A stretch of 64,000 nucleotides of DNA from Hyposmocoma kahamanoa. Its lineage: Eukaryota > Arthropoda > Insecta > Lepidoptera > Cosmopterigidae. Shown piece after piece: positions 11,014-23,042 of this stretch (positions are counted from its first letter, which is position 1; every line of letters begins with the position of its first letter). A program made the position numbers and the translations under genes. Location of the stretch: the NCBI RefSeq assembly GCF_003589595.1, contig NW_020654422.1:13938577-14002576 (forward strand), written 5' to 3'. The notes under the pieces are model-generated. The model searched no databases. It saw nothing but the letters and a program-made list of their open reading frames with translations, and was not told where the DNA came from.

Positions 11014-11106
11014 TAATGTATATTTCACTTTGGTATAGCTGATTTATTCTCAAGTATTTATTCTTAAACTCTGCAATGTCTATTACAGAGCTTAATTTAA
11101 ATATTA

Positions 11107-11312
11107 CTTTCTTGAAGCCTCTGAAGCAGAGGCCGTACGTTCGAATCCGGCCTCGCACCCCTGGATTTCACATTATTTAATTTGAAACTTACAATGAGTT
11201 TTTCAGTGAAGGAAAACATCGTGATGAAACCTGCACGTCGAAGAAGGAGAGAGCGCCTGTGAGGTGACCCGTGCCTAGCAGTGAGACGTATAAATAGGTT
11301 GATGATGATAAT
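11107..11312 (+). mobile_element. SINE-H copy 2
   Basis: B box 'acgttcgaatccggc', then 'tcgtgatgaaacctgcacgt', 'gacccgtgcctagcagtgag' and 'ggttgatgatgataatga'. The central 'agcgtggtgga' block is deleted, so this copy is internally short. Confidence 0.76.
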
Positions 11313-11885
11313 GACTTTCTTGAAAGGTAAAATTTGTATTGGATTCACACATAGTCCATTAAAATTTGGAGTATCTAAAAAAACTTAAGAACGTACCACC
11401 TAAACCTACTTTTGTACATTTTACACAAAAAAGAAGAAATAAGGAACTTTTCGGATGGTAGTGGAAAGCGCTGGAAAGCATTCGGAAGTTTGCCCGGGTG
11501 GTGGGCAAAATCCGCGGCTGAGTTTTTTTTTCTTGTCTCTAGAGGGAACGGTGTGCCAAAAAATTTTCACATTGCAACCGCATTTGATTGTAACTGGGAT
11601 GAAACTCAAAAAATTGTGGGCAATTGCTTTTAAACGTTACACTAAAAAATTGGTTATCGTTGACTTTTTTTACTTCAATTTCGTTAAATAAAGAGAAATG
11701 GTGTACAAGTGATTAATATCGATTTGTAGCACAATTTTTTATACGTACACAGCAAGTATTTAAATACATTAGTACAAAAAAGATTTACAGGCATCTTTAA
11801 GAGTGATTTAATAATATTAACATACGGAAAATGGCAGGCAATATAGTCAATAGTGTCGAAGTAAATATAATAAAAACAAAGTGCC
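11313..11885. other. no gene recognised
   Basis: Overlapping chance ORFs at 11412-11691 have no domain. The GC-rich 'ttgcccgggtggtgggcaaa' near 11490 is a small palindrome. Confidence 0.4.
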
Positions 11886-12025
11886 AGACCACCACACCTG
11901 CGTGTACCAGAGTAACGAAATTACGCCGGTATAATAACCAAGAACGCCCAAAATGAAACCACATTAGAAAAGTTTATTTTTGTAATTGGCCTTGCTGGGA
12001 ATCAAACCTATTAGGGCACTGATAT
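11886..12025 (-). mobile_element. SINE-B copy 1, diverged
   Basis: Contains 'accacacctgcgtgtaccag' and 'ttagaaaagtttatttt', then 'ctgggaatcaaacct', the minus-strand B-box region of this SINE. Confidence 0.55.
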
Positions 12026-12757
12026 TTTAAATAAGCATTATGGAACAAAAAGAGAGATACGTACAACAAAAATTAATATTAAAATAACTTCACTGGATAT
12101 ATTTCATCGCGAACTAAAAGGTTTGGTGGCACCTTCCTTTGTCACACAATCGACAAATGGTACTGCCTTCCAACACACGTATAGCTTCCGTCTTACGATA
12201 TGAGCTCCTTCAAACGAGGTGCGAAGAGGTATCTTGTAGGTATGCAAGGTGGAGATGGCTAGGGCAGTGATTTTTTCATCACTAGGTTCCTTTACGTTTG
12301 AATTCCACTTTCCATTTAATATCAGGTAGTCATTTGCCTGTCACGTATACAAAAAAAGACATCCAAATGTTTATATTCCCAATGCTAAACGCAACATGGC
12401 ATCTTTTAGCAAATCACTTTAAGTATTTAAAGTTTCGAAAAGCGATTTTTAATACAATATTACAATGAACATTGAACAAAACAATAACAAAAGAAGTCGG
12501 AACTGTTATACTTGTACAGATAATTTTGTGGAATTTCTTAGTTTGGTACGTGGTACAAGTTTTGACCTTTCTTTTTACGAGCATATTTTTTACTTTATCT
12601 GTAGCACTAACTTACTTTTGCATTTTTGAATTTGTTCAAAAAATTTTAGTTTCCTGTAATTTGTTTATTTGATATAACTTTGCTTTATAAGTTTCTTACA
12701 ACTTCTTATTTTGACGCTTTTGTTTCGTAGATTTCAATTTCAAAGATACTGACCTCC
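12026..12757. other. no feature recognised
   Basis: 12240-12360 shares a loose resemblance to 41875-41945 ('gtggag/aaga...tagggcag'). Otherwise AT-rich. Confidence 0.4.
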
Positions 12758-13026
12758 GACTGCTGGGCACGGATTTCCTCTCAGACGAGAGTTTAGGCCA
12801 TAGTCCACCATGCTGACCCAACGCGAGTTGGGAACTTCACACGTTTTCCGAGTGTTGTGAACCTCTTTCGATGCGCAGTTTTCATCACGATGTTTTACCA
12901 AAAAGCTCATGGTAATTTCAAATTAAATTTCGCACGTAATTACGAGGAACTCAGAGGTGCGAGCAGGGTTCGAACTCACGCCTTTTGTTTGAAAGGCGGT
13001 AGGACAAACCGTTACGCTACGCGGCG
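12758..13026 (-). mobile_element. SINE-H copy 3, near full length
   Basis: Minus strand: 'gtagcgtaacggtttgtcct' A-box head, 'gtgagttcgaaccctgc' B box, 'acatcgtgatgaaaactgcg', 'catggtggactatggcc', and an end near 'gtgcccagcagtcgg'. The GATGATG tail is lost. Confidence 0.76.
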
Positions 13027-13750
13027 GCAAATAGACAATAAAAAACACATTCTAGAAAATAATTTGTGCGCTACACAGAAGGTTCTTCATCGCGTAATGA
13101 GTGAATAACTTTTCCTATACCATATTATGAGATTTGAAAGCAAATATCCGGAATATAAGCTCGCAGATACTCGCAGCCAAACAAAGAACTCGGAAATATT
13201 ACAGCTACACAAAACTTTCAGCTTTTAGCTACACTTGTGTCCAAAAATAAACGCGCTATATAGTTCCTGACTTTCCGCAGTATTCGAGCAGCCGCTAAGT
13301 TGACAATATCCGCTACAAATATGTTGGGACAAGATACAAAACTTCACCAACTTTGCCGGTAAATGTAACTCTTTAAATCAGTTCAGACTTTTGTGAGACC
13401 GTTTATTGGATCGGACTTGTACAGTTACGGACACCCTATTGTAGATTCCATTATACTTTTATATCAAGTTTTCTACTCTTAGGATATATTTATTCAATGA
13501 TACCGTGTAAAAGATATTTGACAAATAATGTAATCTGATAAATATTTTTACTGTTCTATGAGCTAACGAGCGTAGCTGGTAAAACAGGATAGTCGGTGAT
13601 GAATATTAGTGCTGACTCGTGACGGTTTATTGTTCTTCTTTTTCTTTTCACATCGATGGCATACACTTTACTGCTTGCCATCGTGGTGAAAGGATTTCAA
13701 TCCAATTGGCGTAAGGTATGCATACTGTTACAGTTATCTTCTATAATTAA
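13027..13750. other. no feature recognised
   Basis: AT-rich, no shared repeat, no coding signal. Confidence 0.45.
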
Positions 13751-13975
13751 CTACCTTCGTGGTCGAGTGATTTGCACACCGCTTTTCATGACGTCGCCAT
13801 CTCCGAGGTCCCGGGTTCGATTCCCGGCCGCATCAAGGTAGAAAACTAACCTTTCTATTGTCTGGTGTCTGGGTGCTAATGGTACCGCTGTTGTTTTCGA
13901 TTTCCATAACACAAGTGCTTTAATTACTTACTTTAGAATAAGAACAATATTATATCATGTTGTCTAATACTAATT
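13751..13975 (+). mobile_element. SINE-C copy 1
   Basis: Head 'ccttcgtggtcgagtgattt' with B box 'cccgggttcgattcccgg', body with 'ctgggtgctaatggtaccg' and 'tttccataacacaagtgctt'. The head is close to SINE-G but the body is unrelated. Confidence 0.76.
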
Positions 13976-14944
13976 TATCTTCTTGTCACTCCATCGCAAC
14001 TTAAAATGGCTGCTATTAATTGTTATATATTGTCGACTGTCTCACTTTCTAGAGAAAATTATAATTTAGAATTAAATATCACATTGCAATTTCTAATGGT
14101 TACAGGACAGGAAAGTTTGGCAGGAGTAAAAGGAGGGGTAAACCCAGCAATGGGTAATACACGTCTGAAAATGATGATGATGAATGGTTACAGTGAAACA
14201 TTTATTAATAGCTTAGTCAAAAGTACAGAGACTGAAACAGAGGCGAATAGTCAACAACGTATTATATACTGCAGTTTCTTCACAAACCAATTAATATATA
14301 TGTAACGCAAGCATTACTTATGTTGGCATTTATATTTGGTAAACGTAAACTTTCTTTGAACATAGGAATTAATCTAATCGTAGATATTTATCTCTAAAAC
14401 TGAAATCAAATTTGTTAGGTTCGCAACTAAGTAGGTAAGGCAACGAATAAATTCAGTTAGTGAGCTTGCAATATCTGGTTGCAGCGTCATTGTTTATTAT
14501 ATTCTGTTGGAAGTTTTCTCATGTTGAGTTAAATTGGTAACTTGCAACATATGAGAATGAATTGCGGTAGAATTTGGAGCGATAAATCATATTGCATATC
14601 AGATTTACGAAAGAGGAAATAGGTCATAATATTGTTCCGTTCATTAAGTTAGTTGTATTTAACAGAATGATGCAAATTTTCATATGATTCTGCTATGTAC
14701 TTCATCTACTTATATGGCAGTAAGCGCACGTTGTACTGGTACATGGTATTTACGAGTGGTTGGTTTAACTGCCCTTACGTACCATTGCCTTAATTATTTA
14801 TATGACAAAGCAGCATTGCTATGTTTTGTTGCTGTGCATGAAGCAAGCACAATTACATATTTCGTTTCATTGCATTTTTCAGCCATTACTGTATACTGGT
14901 CTCGACGAGTTATAAGTTAATAGACGGTTATTTTTGGGTACACT
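13976..14944. other. no gene recognised
   Basis: ORFs at 14006-14305 and 14684-14920 show no domain, conserved motif or codon signature that I can identify. Confidence 0.45.
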
Positions 14945-15212
14945 GTAGTAGAAGCAGCAGTAGCAATTAAATCTTTTTGAAAGAGTTCAACCAGGGAAGG
15001 ACAGCCATCTCACCTCTTTAAGCAGTAATGTGAACATTACTGTGTTCTGATTTTGAAGGGGTGCTGGTGAAATTACAGGCACATGGGACTTGTCAACTTA
15101 TGTCTCAAGGTGACAGGCGTAGTGGCAGTGTTCCTCAGAATTTTGCGAATTAAAACATTGAGTTGTACTGCGACTGCTTTGGGCAGGCGTGTCACTTGGT
15201 ATCATAAAAACA
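14945..15212 (+). mobile_element. REP-A copy 6
   Basis: 'gaaagagttcaaccagggaa', 'gcagtaatgtgaacattact', 'attacaggcacatgggact' and 'caggcgtgtcacttggtatc', then 'cataaaaac'. An internal piece just before the tail is deleted. Confidence 0.74.
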
Positions 15213-15315
15213 AAACAAACTTTGTAGTGGTTTTTTTTAGGGAATGTCTATGAATAACGTTATCTATTTTCCTTCAGATATTATTTGCATATTTCGTGGT
15301 AAGATCAAAAATTGT

Positions 15316-15585
15316 TAGTAGCAGTGGAGGTCCCTGTGAAAGAGTTCGCCCAGGAAAGTATTGCCACCTTACTTATTTCTGCCGCCAAACAGTAATGTGA
15401 GCATTAGTGTGGTATGGTTTTGAGGGGTAACGGTGCTGGCGAAATTACAAAGACATGGAACTATTCAACTTGTGCCTCAGGGTGACAGGCTCTGTCCGGC
15501 TGCAACTGTTATAGACAGGCGTATCAATTGTTAGCACGCGACGCGCACGACTTGTCCGTCCCGTTACTTGGTATTATAAAAAAAG
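15316..15585 (+). mobile_element. REP-A copy 7, full length
   Basis: All blocks are present in order and end 'ccgttacttggtattataaa' + A-run. It lies 104 bases after copy 6 in the same orientation. Confidence 0.75.
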
Positions 15586-15744
15586 ATATACCTTTCCATA
15601 AAGGAAAAGAACAATAGTTGTCAAGCTTTATAGTGAAAAAAACTGATATCTTCACATGAATAAATTGCTAATTACAACCTGGTAAAATTCCACTACTCAG
15701 AATGTCTACAACAACAACAATTGCCAATAACAACAACAAAATTG

Positions 15745-16017
15745 GTATTTTTAAATTTTCATTGAATTGATATTCAATTATTTTTGTGAAATTATTCCAC
15801 TAGTTTCTTAAAATTATTAATACAAAGATCGAACACTCAGAAAAAATCTTTCGATGCGGCCGGATTCGAACCGACGTCTTCTAGCATACCGTGTCAGACG
15901 CTACGCCAACTAAGTCACGGAACGAACCAGCGGACCTTACGAATTTTTCTATGTGCTTGTTGTCGTGTCTTTGTATTTGGTTTTTCAACGATTTTTTAGT
16001 CGTAGCGCCATTTATGA
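15745..16017 (-). mobile_element. SINE-F copy 4, longest in window
   Basis: Includes the distal body ('attgatattcaattattttt', 'ccactagttt'), the tail 'attaatacaaagatcgaac', the B box 'ccggattcgaaccgac', the A-box head 'caactaagtcacggaacg' and the 5' leader 'gtcgtagcgccat' in minus orientation. Useful as the local reference copy. Confidence 0.78.
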
Positions 16018-16094
16018 CAAATCTATGAAAGTTTTATCACCCAGTTAGATGCCTTTGCAGCTACCAGCCCTGGCGAGAGATGTCGTTATTCACT

Positions 16095-16228
16095 ATATTT
16101 TTAAATTTTATTGAATTGATATTCAATTATTTTTGTGAAATCACTCCACTAGTTTGTTATAATTATTAATACAAAGATCGAACACTCAGGAAAAATTCCT
16201 TCGATCCGGCCGGATTCGAAACGACAAT
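16095..16228 (-). mobile_element. SINE-F copy 5, truncated at the B box
   Basis: Repeats the body and tail of copy 4 almost exactly ('attgatattcaattattttt', 'ttaatacaaagatcgaac') and stops after 'ccggattcgaaacgac'. The head is missing. Close in sequence to its neighbour, so it may be a tandem duplicate. Confidence 0.74.
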
Positions 16229-16992
16229 ACCGAAAATTGGTATTGCTAAAATTGTTGTCAACAACACCCGATTAGATGCTACGAAATTATATTAACTACC
16301 GTATAAAATGTACCTCTAGCGTTGTCCTTTGTAGTAACGAGACTAGAAATTACGAGAAATGGGGACATTAAACTAAGTGATATTATAATACTGGACAGGG
16401 GCTGAGTTCCTGCACAGGTGGTAACTTGGGACCCATCTATTATCATAGCAAGTGTTAGTCCGGTGTGAGAAATTATTTCTTCAACTAGTGGTATAATGGA
16501 GTCTGAAACTGTTTACTTAACTATTAACTGTTAACTTTGTCATTTGAGCTTTTAAGAAATAACTAAGCCCAATTTATGTCTAGTTTGTTGAAATTTTACT
16601 ATTACTATTATTATTATTATTGAAAATAATGAAATGTGAAACATCCCGTATGGATTCTTTTTCGTGGACTTCCTAAAAAAATATTTTGATTTATTACACA
16701 AAATTATATAAATAACATCATTTTTTCATTTTCTTTCTCACCATCACCAACAAAAATGGCGAACTAAGCTATTGTTTTGTATTTATAAAACGAGTAAAAT
16801 CGAAGTTTTTTTCATTCCTTGCTTAGACGTAGATCAAGTTCATATTGTAAGTACAAAAACTTTCCTAACTCGCCATTTTTGCTTAGCCGAGGCCAAAGTT
16901 TGTATTTTAAATTCAGCCTTATGTATTAGGCAATATTGTACAAATGATACCTACGTAAAAATAAGTATATAAATAATCTCAGTACAGAGTAC
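16229..16992. other. no gene; one weak inverted repeat
   Basis: 'aaaaatggcgaactaag' at 16754 pairs loosely with 'ctaactcgccatttttgctt' at 16866. A TTA run sits at 16600-16622. The ORF at 16772-16972 spans this loop and is not convincing. Confidence 0.4.
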
Positions 16993-17449
16993 TAAAAGGC
17001 CGACCTCAAAAGTACATGGAATTACATATAATTACCAAGTTTTATTGAAATTTGTTACCGGAAAGTGCGCAAACCCGGATTCATCCCCTAGTTCGCCACT
17101 ATACGAGACTTGACACAAGAGATAATAAAAATCGGTTCTCACTACTCAAAATATATCGAGAGAAAAACGCCTTGAATTAAAGAATAGCAAATCAACCATT
17201 AAAATAATTGCTCATTATACTAAAATTAGGCGCAATTTATAAAAATTAATCTTCATACGTGAACAGCCACTCTTAGGGGTGAATGATTTTGTTCAAAATT
17301 AAATGGGACTACTATGGAGGTACCCTCTTTCCAACAAAAAAAGAATCATGAAAATTGGTTCACAAATACCGGAATTAACGCGTAACATACATACAAAAAA
17401 AAACATACAGTCGAATTGAGAACCTCCTCCTTTTTTGAAGTCGGTTAAA
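16993..17449 (-). mobile_element. REP-P copy 2 with a 165-bp insertion
   Basis: Homologous to copies 1 and 4 on both sides of 17101-17265. The hexamer gccact occurs immediately before (17095-17100) and after (17266-17271) the extra sequence, as a target-site duplication would. The inner insert has no obvious inverted repeats or coding. Confidence 0.7.
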
Positions 17450-19663
17450 AAGGCGTGTTGCAACAAAACTTGCGTCTTATTTGGCAAGTTATTCCTGAGT
17501 AAATAAAGTAAATTTATTAATTATAGTACTCCTTCGAATGATTTAAAGGAATATAATCCCGAAAAGCGACCTTTTCTTTGTTTAGTTAGGATCTGACCAT
17601 GAGTAAACTCTAAGCAAACAACAACTTTCGAGTAATTTGAAACGCTTATTATAAAGTATTAATAATATCGGTTACAGGTTTGGCTTCTTTGTTTAGGATT
17701 AAAGACAGAATTATGAACAAAGGTTGGTGTGAAAATATTTGTCACTGAACGATAAGATGTGCAAGAGAAAAAAGAAGAAAACGTGAAAGTGTCATATTTT
17801 TTAAATTCCAAAAGCAACGACACCTGCTAATGAAGTTTTTTTCGCAAAGGTTGATTTTACATCGATATAACAATCTTAAACGACTTGTAACTTTTGTCGT
17901 AGTGGGAATTAAAATTTACATGTAGTACACGTAGAAATTATCAACGAAACTTTGTTAGAAGCCTGAAACCGAAGGTTGAGGGCTTTAATGAATAGAGTTT
18001 GCAATTTTTACCCAGGCTACATACAATGTTTTTCATCATATTTGCAAGGAAATATATACAACGATAATTTATTAATAGTATGAATAAATATCGCTTCACA
18101 AATGCTTCACAACACAACATTTACGGATTTGCAAATGGCGGGTTTTTTGTTTCTTTTTTAAACAGATTGTCAGCTTTTCTTCCGTAGATAATATATCTCG
18201 AACTAAAATGTTATAAAAGGCACAGACACATACAGCTACAATGTATTAAATATAAAATAAATATCAATAAACACTGCAGAATTTTAATTCATAAAATAAA
18301 TTTCATAAAATATAATTAAATGTTTACATTTCTTAGCTTTATTTTATATATTTTAGATTTTTCGGGCATATAAACTTTTTGCTTAATCTTGACGTAAAAA
18401 ATCCACAGGGCGATAATTTAATGAAAAATCCGTGTGCATAACTAGGACATTACGGTTGAGTTTGCCTGCATGTCATGACACTGTTTACGAGCAAATGTTA
18501 TGAAAACTATTTTTTTCGGATTTAATTGGCACATTTTTTTTCTTTTCATACAATACGACGTGTCCAGCCTTTGCAGGTCCCATGTCCATGAGACAGAAAA
18601 AAACATAATAGATTCAAATTTCATTCAATTTTGATTTGCTATGTAACAATCGCGACAACCAAAAAACTTCGTTTGAACTTTACACTCCAGACCTTTGTAA
18701 GAATTCATACTATAGATTGCTGTTAATACTTAACGAAATATAATTATTTTTAATTAGATCTGATATTGACAAATACAATGTTTTTGATTAAAACATAACT
18801 TGACAAATACCGATTCAGAATTTATTATTATTTTTATATTACACGTGACTTGATGATGGCCTTAATAATTAATTTCAATGAAAAGTTTTATTACAAACAA
18901 ACACTTTGTTTCGGCCTCAGAAAATACAATCGATTGGTACTAGTATTGTTTGGGTCGTGAAAGAAGTCTAATTAAGCATTATATTTCCATCCCATATTTT
19001 AAAGGTATTTTTATTCTACAATATTTTACTCAGACATCTTCGTCTCAGCTGGAACAGCCGTATTTCATTTCTACTTAAGAACCACTCCAATCTCCTTGAG
19101 AAACCTGTGATGTGTATGCAATCGACTACTATACCAGATATTCCATTCGTGAAGTATCAAGCTCTCTGTAAGAAACTTATACAAAGATTTATGGGCTTTA
19201 TAAAATTTATTCTAAACCTAGTCCTTGATGCAAGTAACAGGCAGTAACAGTATAACAAATATAGTATAAATCAAAATGAGCAAAAAGTGAAAAATGTTGT
19301 ACAAAAACAACTGATACACCAGTAAATTTAGGAGACAATTCTTGTCCTGCTTTGAAACTCTTGGAAGCGGTCCAAACGCATAGAGTATCATATTTCTCCC
19401 GAAGCCACGTTTATTATAGTCGGTGTGCTTGTGAATGGGCATTATATTAGTGTTCGAATATAATTGTTTCACATCTTGGCTTTGATGTGGTTTGTCCCAT
19501 TTATGGTTAACAATTTGTGTTCACCACCACTGGGTGAATTGGGTTTGGTTATGCCTCTTACGGTAATATCGGATAATCAAAAAGCAATAATTATGTCAGT
19601 CATTTATAATTAGTAGTACTAAGACTAACATTACAAACATATAACAAATTATTATTAAAGATA
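17450..19663. other. 2.2 kb with no feature recognised
   Basis: Strongly AT-rich. Chance ORFs at 18442-18624 (-) and 19218-19472 (-) show no domain. No repeat shared with the window. Confidence 0.5.
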
Positions 19664-20110
19664 CAAAAATCGAACAAGCACAAAGAAAGTTTCCTTTGAT
19701 TATTTTTTAAATAGTTTTATTTTTAATGTGCCGTGCAACCACACCTATTGCCTGGTCTCTATCTAGGGAATTTCCTGTACTATGAGTGCCAGATCCAAGG
19801 ATTCACTCAGGGGTATTTCCCAGAAAACCCAGACCAGAACCAATTTAGAAAAGTACTATTCCCGAATTGGTCCTGCCGGAATCGAACCCAGGATAATCTC
19901 ATCTCACCGTGGCTACGGCTAGATGAGGTGGTTCATCTAGCCTGAAGCCACGGTTAGACAACAGATGATGGTTCGAGTCCAGTAGGATGCAAGGAATTTT
20001 TTTTGTGTTTGTTCGGTCTTTTATATCAATAATAATAACAAACTAATGAAGTGTTTTCACAAAAAACACGAATATCATGGTACTAAAAACATTATGATAT
20101 TCAATAAAAA
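19664..20110. mobile_element. SINE-F copies 6 (-) and 7 (+) as an inverted pair
   Basis: 19664-19712 is a minus-strand tail ('aaaaatcgaacaagcacaaa'). 19945-20110 is a plus-strand copy ('atggttcgagtcc', 'gtgtttgttcggtcttt', 'aacaaactaatgaagtg', 'gatattcaataaaa'). SINE-B copy 2 lies between them. Confidence 0.6.
19728..19944 (-). mobile_element. SINE-B copy 2
   Basis: 'ccgtgcaaccacacctattg', 'actatgagtgccagat', 'cagaccagaaccaattt' and 'cggaatcgaacccaggat' give the family blocks in order, with the tRNA-like head towards 19944. Confidence 0.7.
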
Positions 20111-20300
20111 TAATTAATATAATACACACAATTAATATAGTACAGTCAGCGAGATTCCAATTTTCATAAAACTTTTTTTTCATAGTCAAAGAATGATTTA
20201 TTTCGTAGGTAAAATAAATTTACATTTGAAAACGTCCTTTTTAAGCTACTGCTTGACACATGAGAATCACGTAAGTATCCCGTAGGGAATATTATGGAAG

Positions 20301-20588
20301 TTTTTTTTCATAATATCAAGTGACGGGACGAATAAGTCGTGCGCCTGATGGTAAGCTACACGCCTGTCCATAACAGTTGCAGTGCCATTCAGAGCTTTAA
20401 ATCGCAAAGATCTGCGGGGCACTGCCCGTCACCCTGAGACATAAGTCTCATATGCCTGTAATTTCACCAGCACCCTTCAAAACCGGAACAGTAATGCTGA
20501 CATTACTGCTTGGCGGCAGAAGTTGGTAAGGTGGCAGTATTTCCCAAACGAACTCTTTCACAAGGGTCTCTACTAATACTACTGTAAC
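20301..20588 (-). mobile_element. REP-A copy 8, near full length
   Basis: Starts with the T-run and 'cataatatcaagtgacggg', and ends 'ctctttcacaagg' + 'gtctctactaatactactg'. The ORF at 20503-20700 (-) is a shadow. Confidence 0.75.
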
Positions 20589-20730
20589 TAAAGTAAACTA
20601 AACTAAAAGCAGTACCAACATCGGTAAACTCACGTATTCCGCGGACTGCGTATGCAGCAGAGCGAAATCTGCTAGCCACGGAAGATATATGTGAAAACAA
20701 TTGCAGTTTACTATTGAAGTTTTTTTTTAA

Positions 20731-20842
20731 TTACTCCAGTAGTTTGTTATAATTATTAATACAAAGATCGATTGCCAGGAGACGTCGATTTGAATCTTTT
20801 TTTCTAAGTGTTCGATCTTTGTATTAATAATTATAAGAAAAT
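20731..20842. repeat. SINE-F tail hairpin, perfect 24-bp arms
   Basis: 20747-20770 and 20813-20836 are exact reverse complements (arm 'attattaatacaaagatcg' plus flanking 'ttata'). Each arm is a SINE-F tail, so this is a head-lost inverted pair with a 42-base loop. Confidence 0.75.
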
Positions 20843-22225
20843 CATTTGTCATTATCGCCAAGTACGGCTAATGGAGAAACGCATCTAAATTCACGTTTAC
20901 TTTAGTTGCAGTGCTGATGCGTGCTAATAAGTGGGGATCGATAGTACAAATCTTAAACACAAAGAAATAAATACTATGGCTCCTGGATTATTCTTATATG
21001 TACTAAGATAACCAAATGAAAAAAAGACGATATAAGGACACTCATTAAACTGTGGTGACAGCGCTAAAGTTAGATAAGCTATTAATACCACAACCAAAAT
21101 CCATCGAACCAAAAAATCTACGCTGAATGTTTTTCCACATTCACTCAGGCTTATCGAAATGGAAGATTAAGTAAAATAATATTTTTTAAATTAAATTTAC
21201 TTACTTTTCATTTAATTAGATAAGACAACAGGTAACAGTCGCTTCCATATTCTTTTGTAAATTTATACATTTATAATAATGTTTATTGCATAAACATATG
21301 AAATTGAGCATTTCGGAATAATTTACGGTACGACAAAGCCTATATTAGACGCTAAAGTTTAATGTTTTTCGCAAAATTGACTTCGTAGATCCTTGCAAAA
21401 ATAATTCAGTATTCATTTATTAAAAAAGAAAAGGAAGAAGCTTTAAACAACAATTTCTGTTTCTTCAACGAAACCCTTGGAGCATGTATCTTTCTAACCT
21501 TCTATTTAAAAGACCGCCTTATACAGTCAGGTAAAAGGTATTGACATCCGATTCTCCCACGGGATGCCGTCGTGAATATCTTGTTTACAAAAGTTTTGTT
21601 TCCTTTTTATTATTTACCTATTGTGTACTTTTGTGGGGGATTGTACAAATGTGTATTATTGGATGTATGGGGAATTTATACTAAAAGTCTCATCTCAAAT
21701 GTACCTCAATTACCCAAAAAGATTTTGACTTAGAAAAACCTATACCTTTCAGCCCGTCCCACAAGTATTGTCACTCAATGAAAAATATGAGATTGACTAG
21801 ATTTTTGATTACATTCTTGAATAATAAACTGTGGAGCTGAAAAATTCTAGACAAATTGTACAATGACGCAAATAAAACCTTCACAAAGTCCGTCGTTTAA
21901 ACATATTATGATTCGAAGTTCGCAGACTAAAGATAATATATTCTATGAATAATTCAAGTGTCATACATCGACAGGGCTGAATAAGATCTTCTTTTTGTCG
22001 CTTTGGAAAAGTCTGGATGAATATTTTGAAGATGCTTTGATATATATTCTGGAGTATGAATGGGACAACTTATGATATGAAAAATGAAACAAATACTACA
22101 TAAAGAATAAAATATTTAAGGTGAAATAGAATGTCGCATACGATGACCATGACGCACTGTGATATATTATTATTTCTCCCTTTTTTAGTCGTTTAGAATT
22201 AGTAGTAGCAAATTAAGAACACAAT
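20843..22225. other. 1.4 kb with no feature recognised
   Basis: AT-rich. The chance ORF at 20924-21112 (-) has hydrophobic content but no recognisable family. Confidence 0.45.
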
Positions 22226-22365
22226 ACAAATCATTATTATTGATACTATGATCGAACAAACACTAAAAAAATTCCCTTGTCTATGTCAACAAACCAGTGG
22301 AGTATTGTCTCAAAAAATATATGAATATTATGATACTAAAAACACCATGATATTCAATAAACTAA
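22226..22365. mobile_element. SINE-F fragments in inverted arrangement
   Basis: 22241-22278 is a minus-strand tail ('ctatgatcgaacaaacact'). 22288-22362 is a plus-strand distal body ('aacaaaccagtggagta', 'ccatgatattcaataa'). Confidence 0.55.
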
Positions 22366-22794
22366 TTTTAATGTAATAAAAAAGATTGAAAAAAGAAAAC
22401 AGAACAATAAAACGTATGGTCTGTGAATTTGATAGGTAAGATTAATTAAGACGAAATTAAAATATAACGTCTTTGCAATAATTTACAGTTCGTTAAAGTA
22501 TAATATAATAATAAAATACTAGTTGTAATATAGAATACTTAATCGTTGTGATTTCGGTGACTCCACAGACGTGGACTGTATTTTTTGGGTGGTCGGACAA
22601 AATATAAAATAGTAATGTTTTTGACTTTACTTACTGTTTAGTAACTTTACTCTCGTATGCGATTCCTCATGGATAACGTCACAGCGGTCCTTTGCACTTT
22701 GCACTTTATAGCTTCACAATGTCCACTTTCGCTAGCCAGACACAGTAAACTACATATTTCGTACATATCAATTGCTACACTATATACTATATGT
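22366..22794. other. no feature recognised
   Basis: AT-rich spacer before SINE-C copy 2. Confidence 0.4.
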
Positions 22795-23042
22795 TGACAT
22801 CCTCCGTGGTCGAGTGGCTTGCACACCGGTTTTGATGGTGTCGCCATGTCCGAGGTCCTAGGTTCGATCGACGGCAGGGTCACTGTCTTTTCAATATTGT
22901 CTTGGGTCTGGGTGTTTTATCAAATATGTCGTACCGTCGTTGTTTCCGATTTCCATTAACACAAGTGCTTTAGTTACGTATTTTGGGATCAGAGCAACGG
23001 TAGTGATGTTGTCAAATATATATTTTTTATTTATTTATTATT
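22795..23042 (+). mobile_element. SINE-C copy 2, full length
   Basis: 'cctccgtggtcgagtggctt' head at 22801, 'cctaggttcgatcg' B box, body 'ttgtcttgggtctgggtgtt', 'aacacaagtgctttagttac' and an AT-rich 3' end with TTTA repeats. Confidence 0.78.

Noticed and set aside
13751..13830. Possible tRNA genes at the SINE heads
   Set aside because: A and B boxes are present, but acceptor stems do not pair and the sequences continue into repeated bodies, so they are SINEs.
14006..14305. 99-codon ORF as a candidate gene
   Set aside because: No domain, low-complexity Met run, AT-rich context, no splice or start context that I could support.
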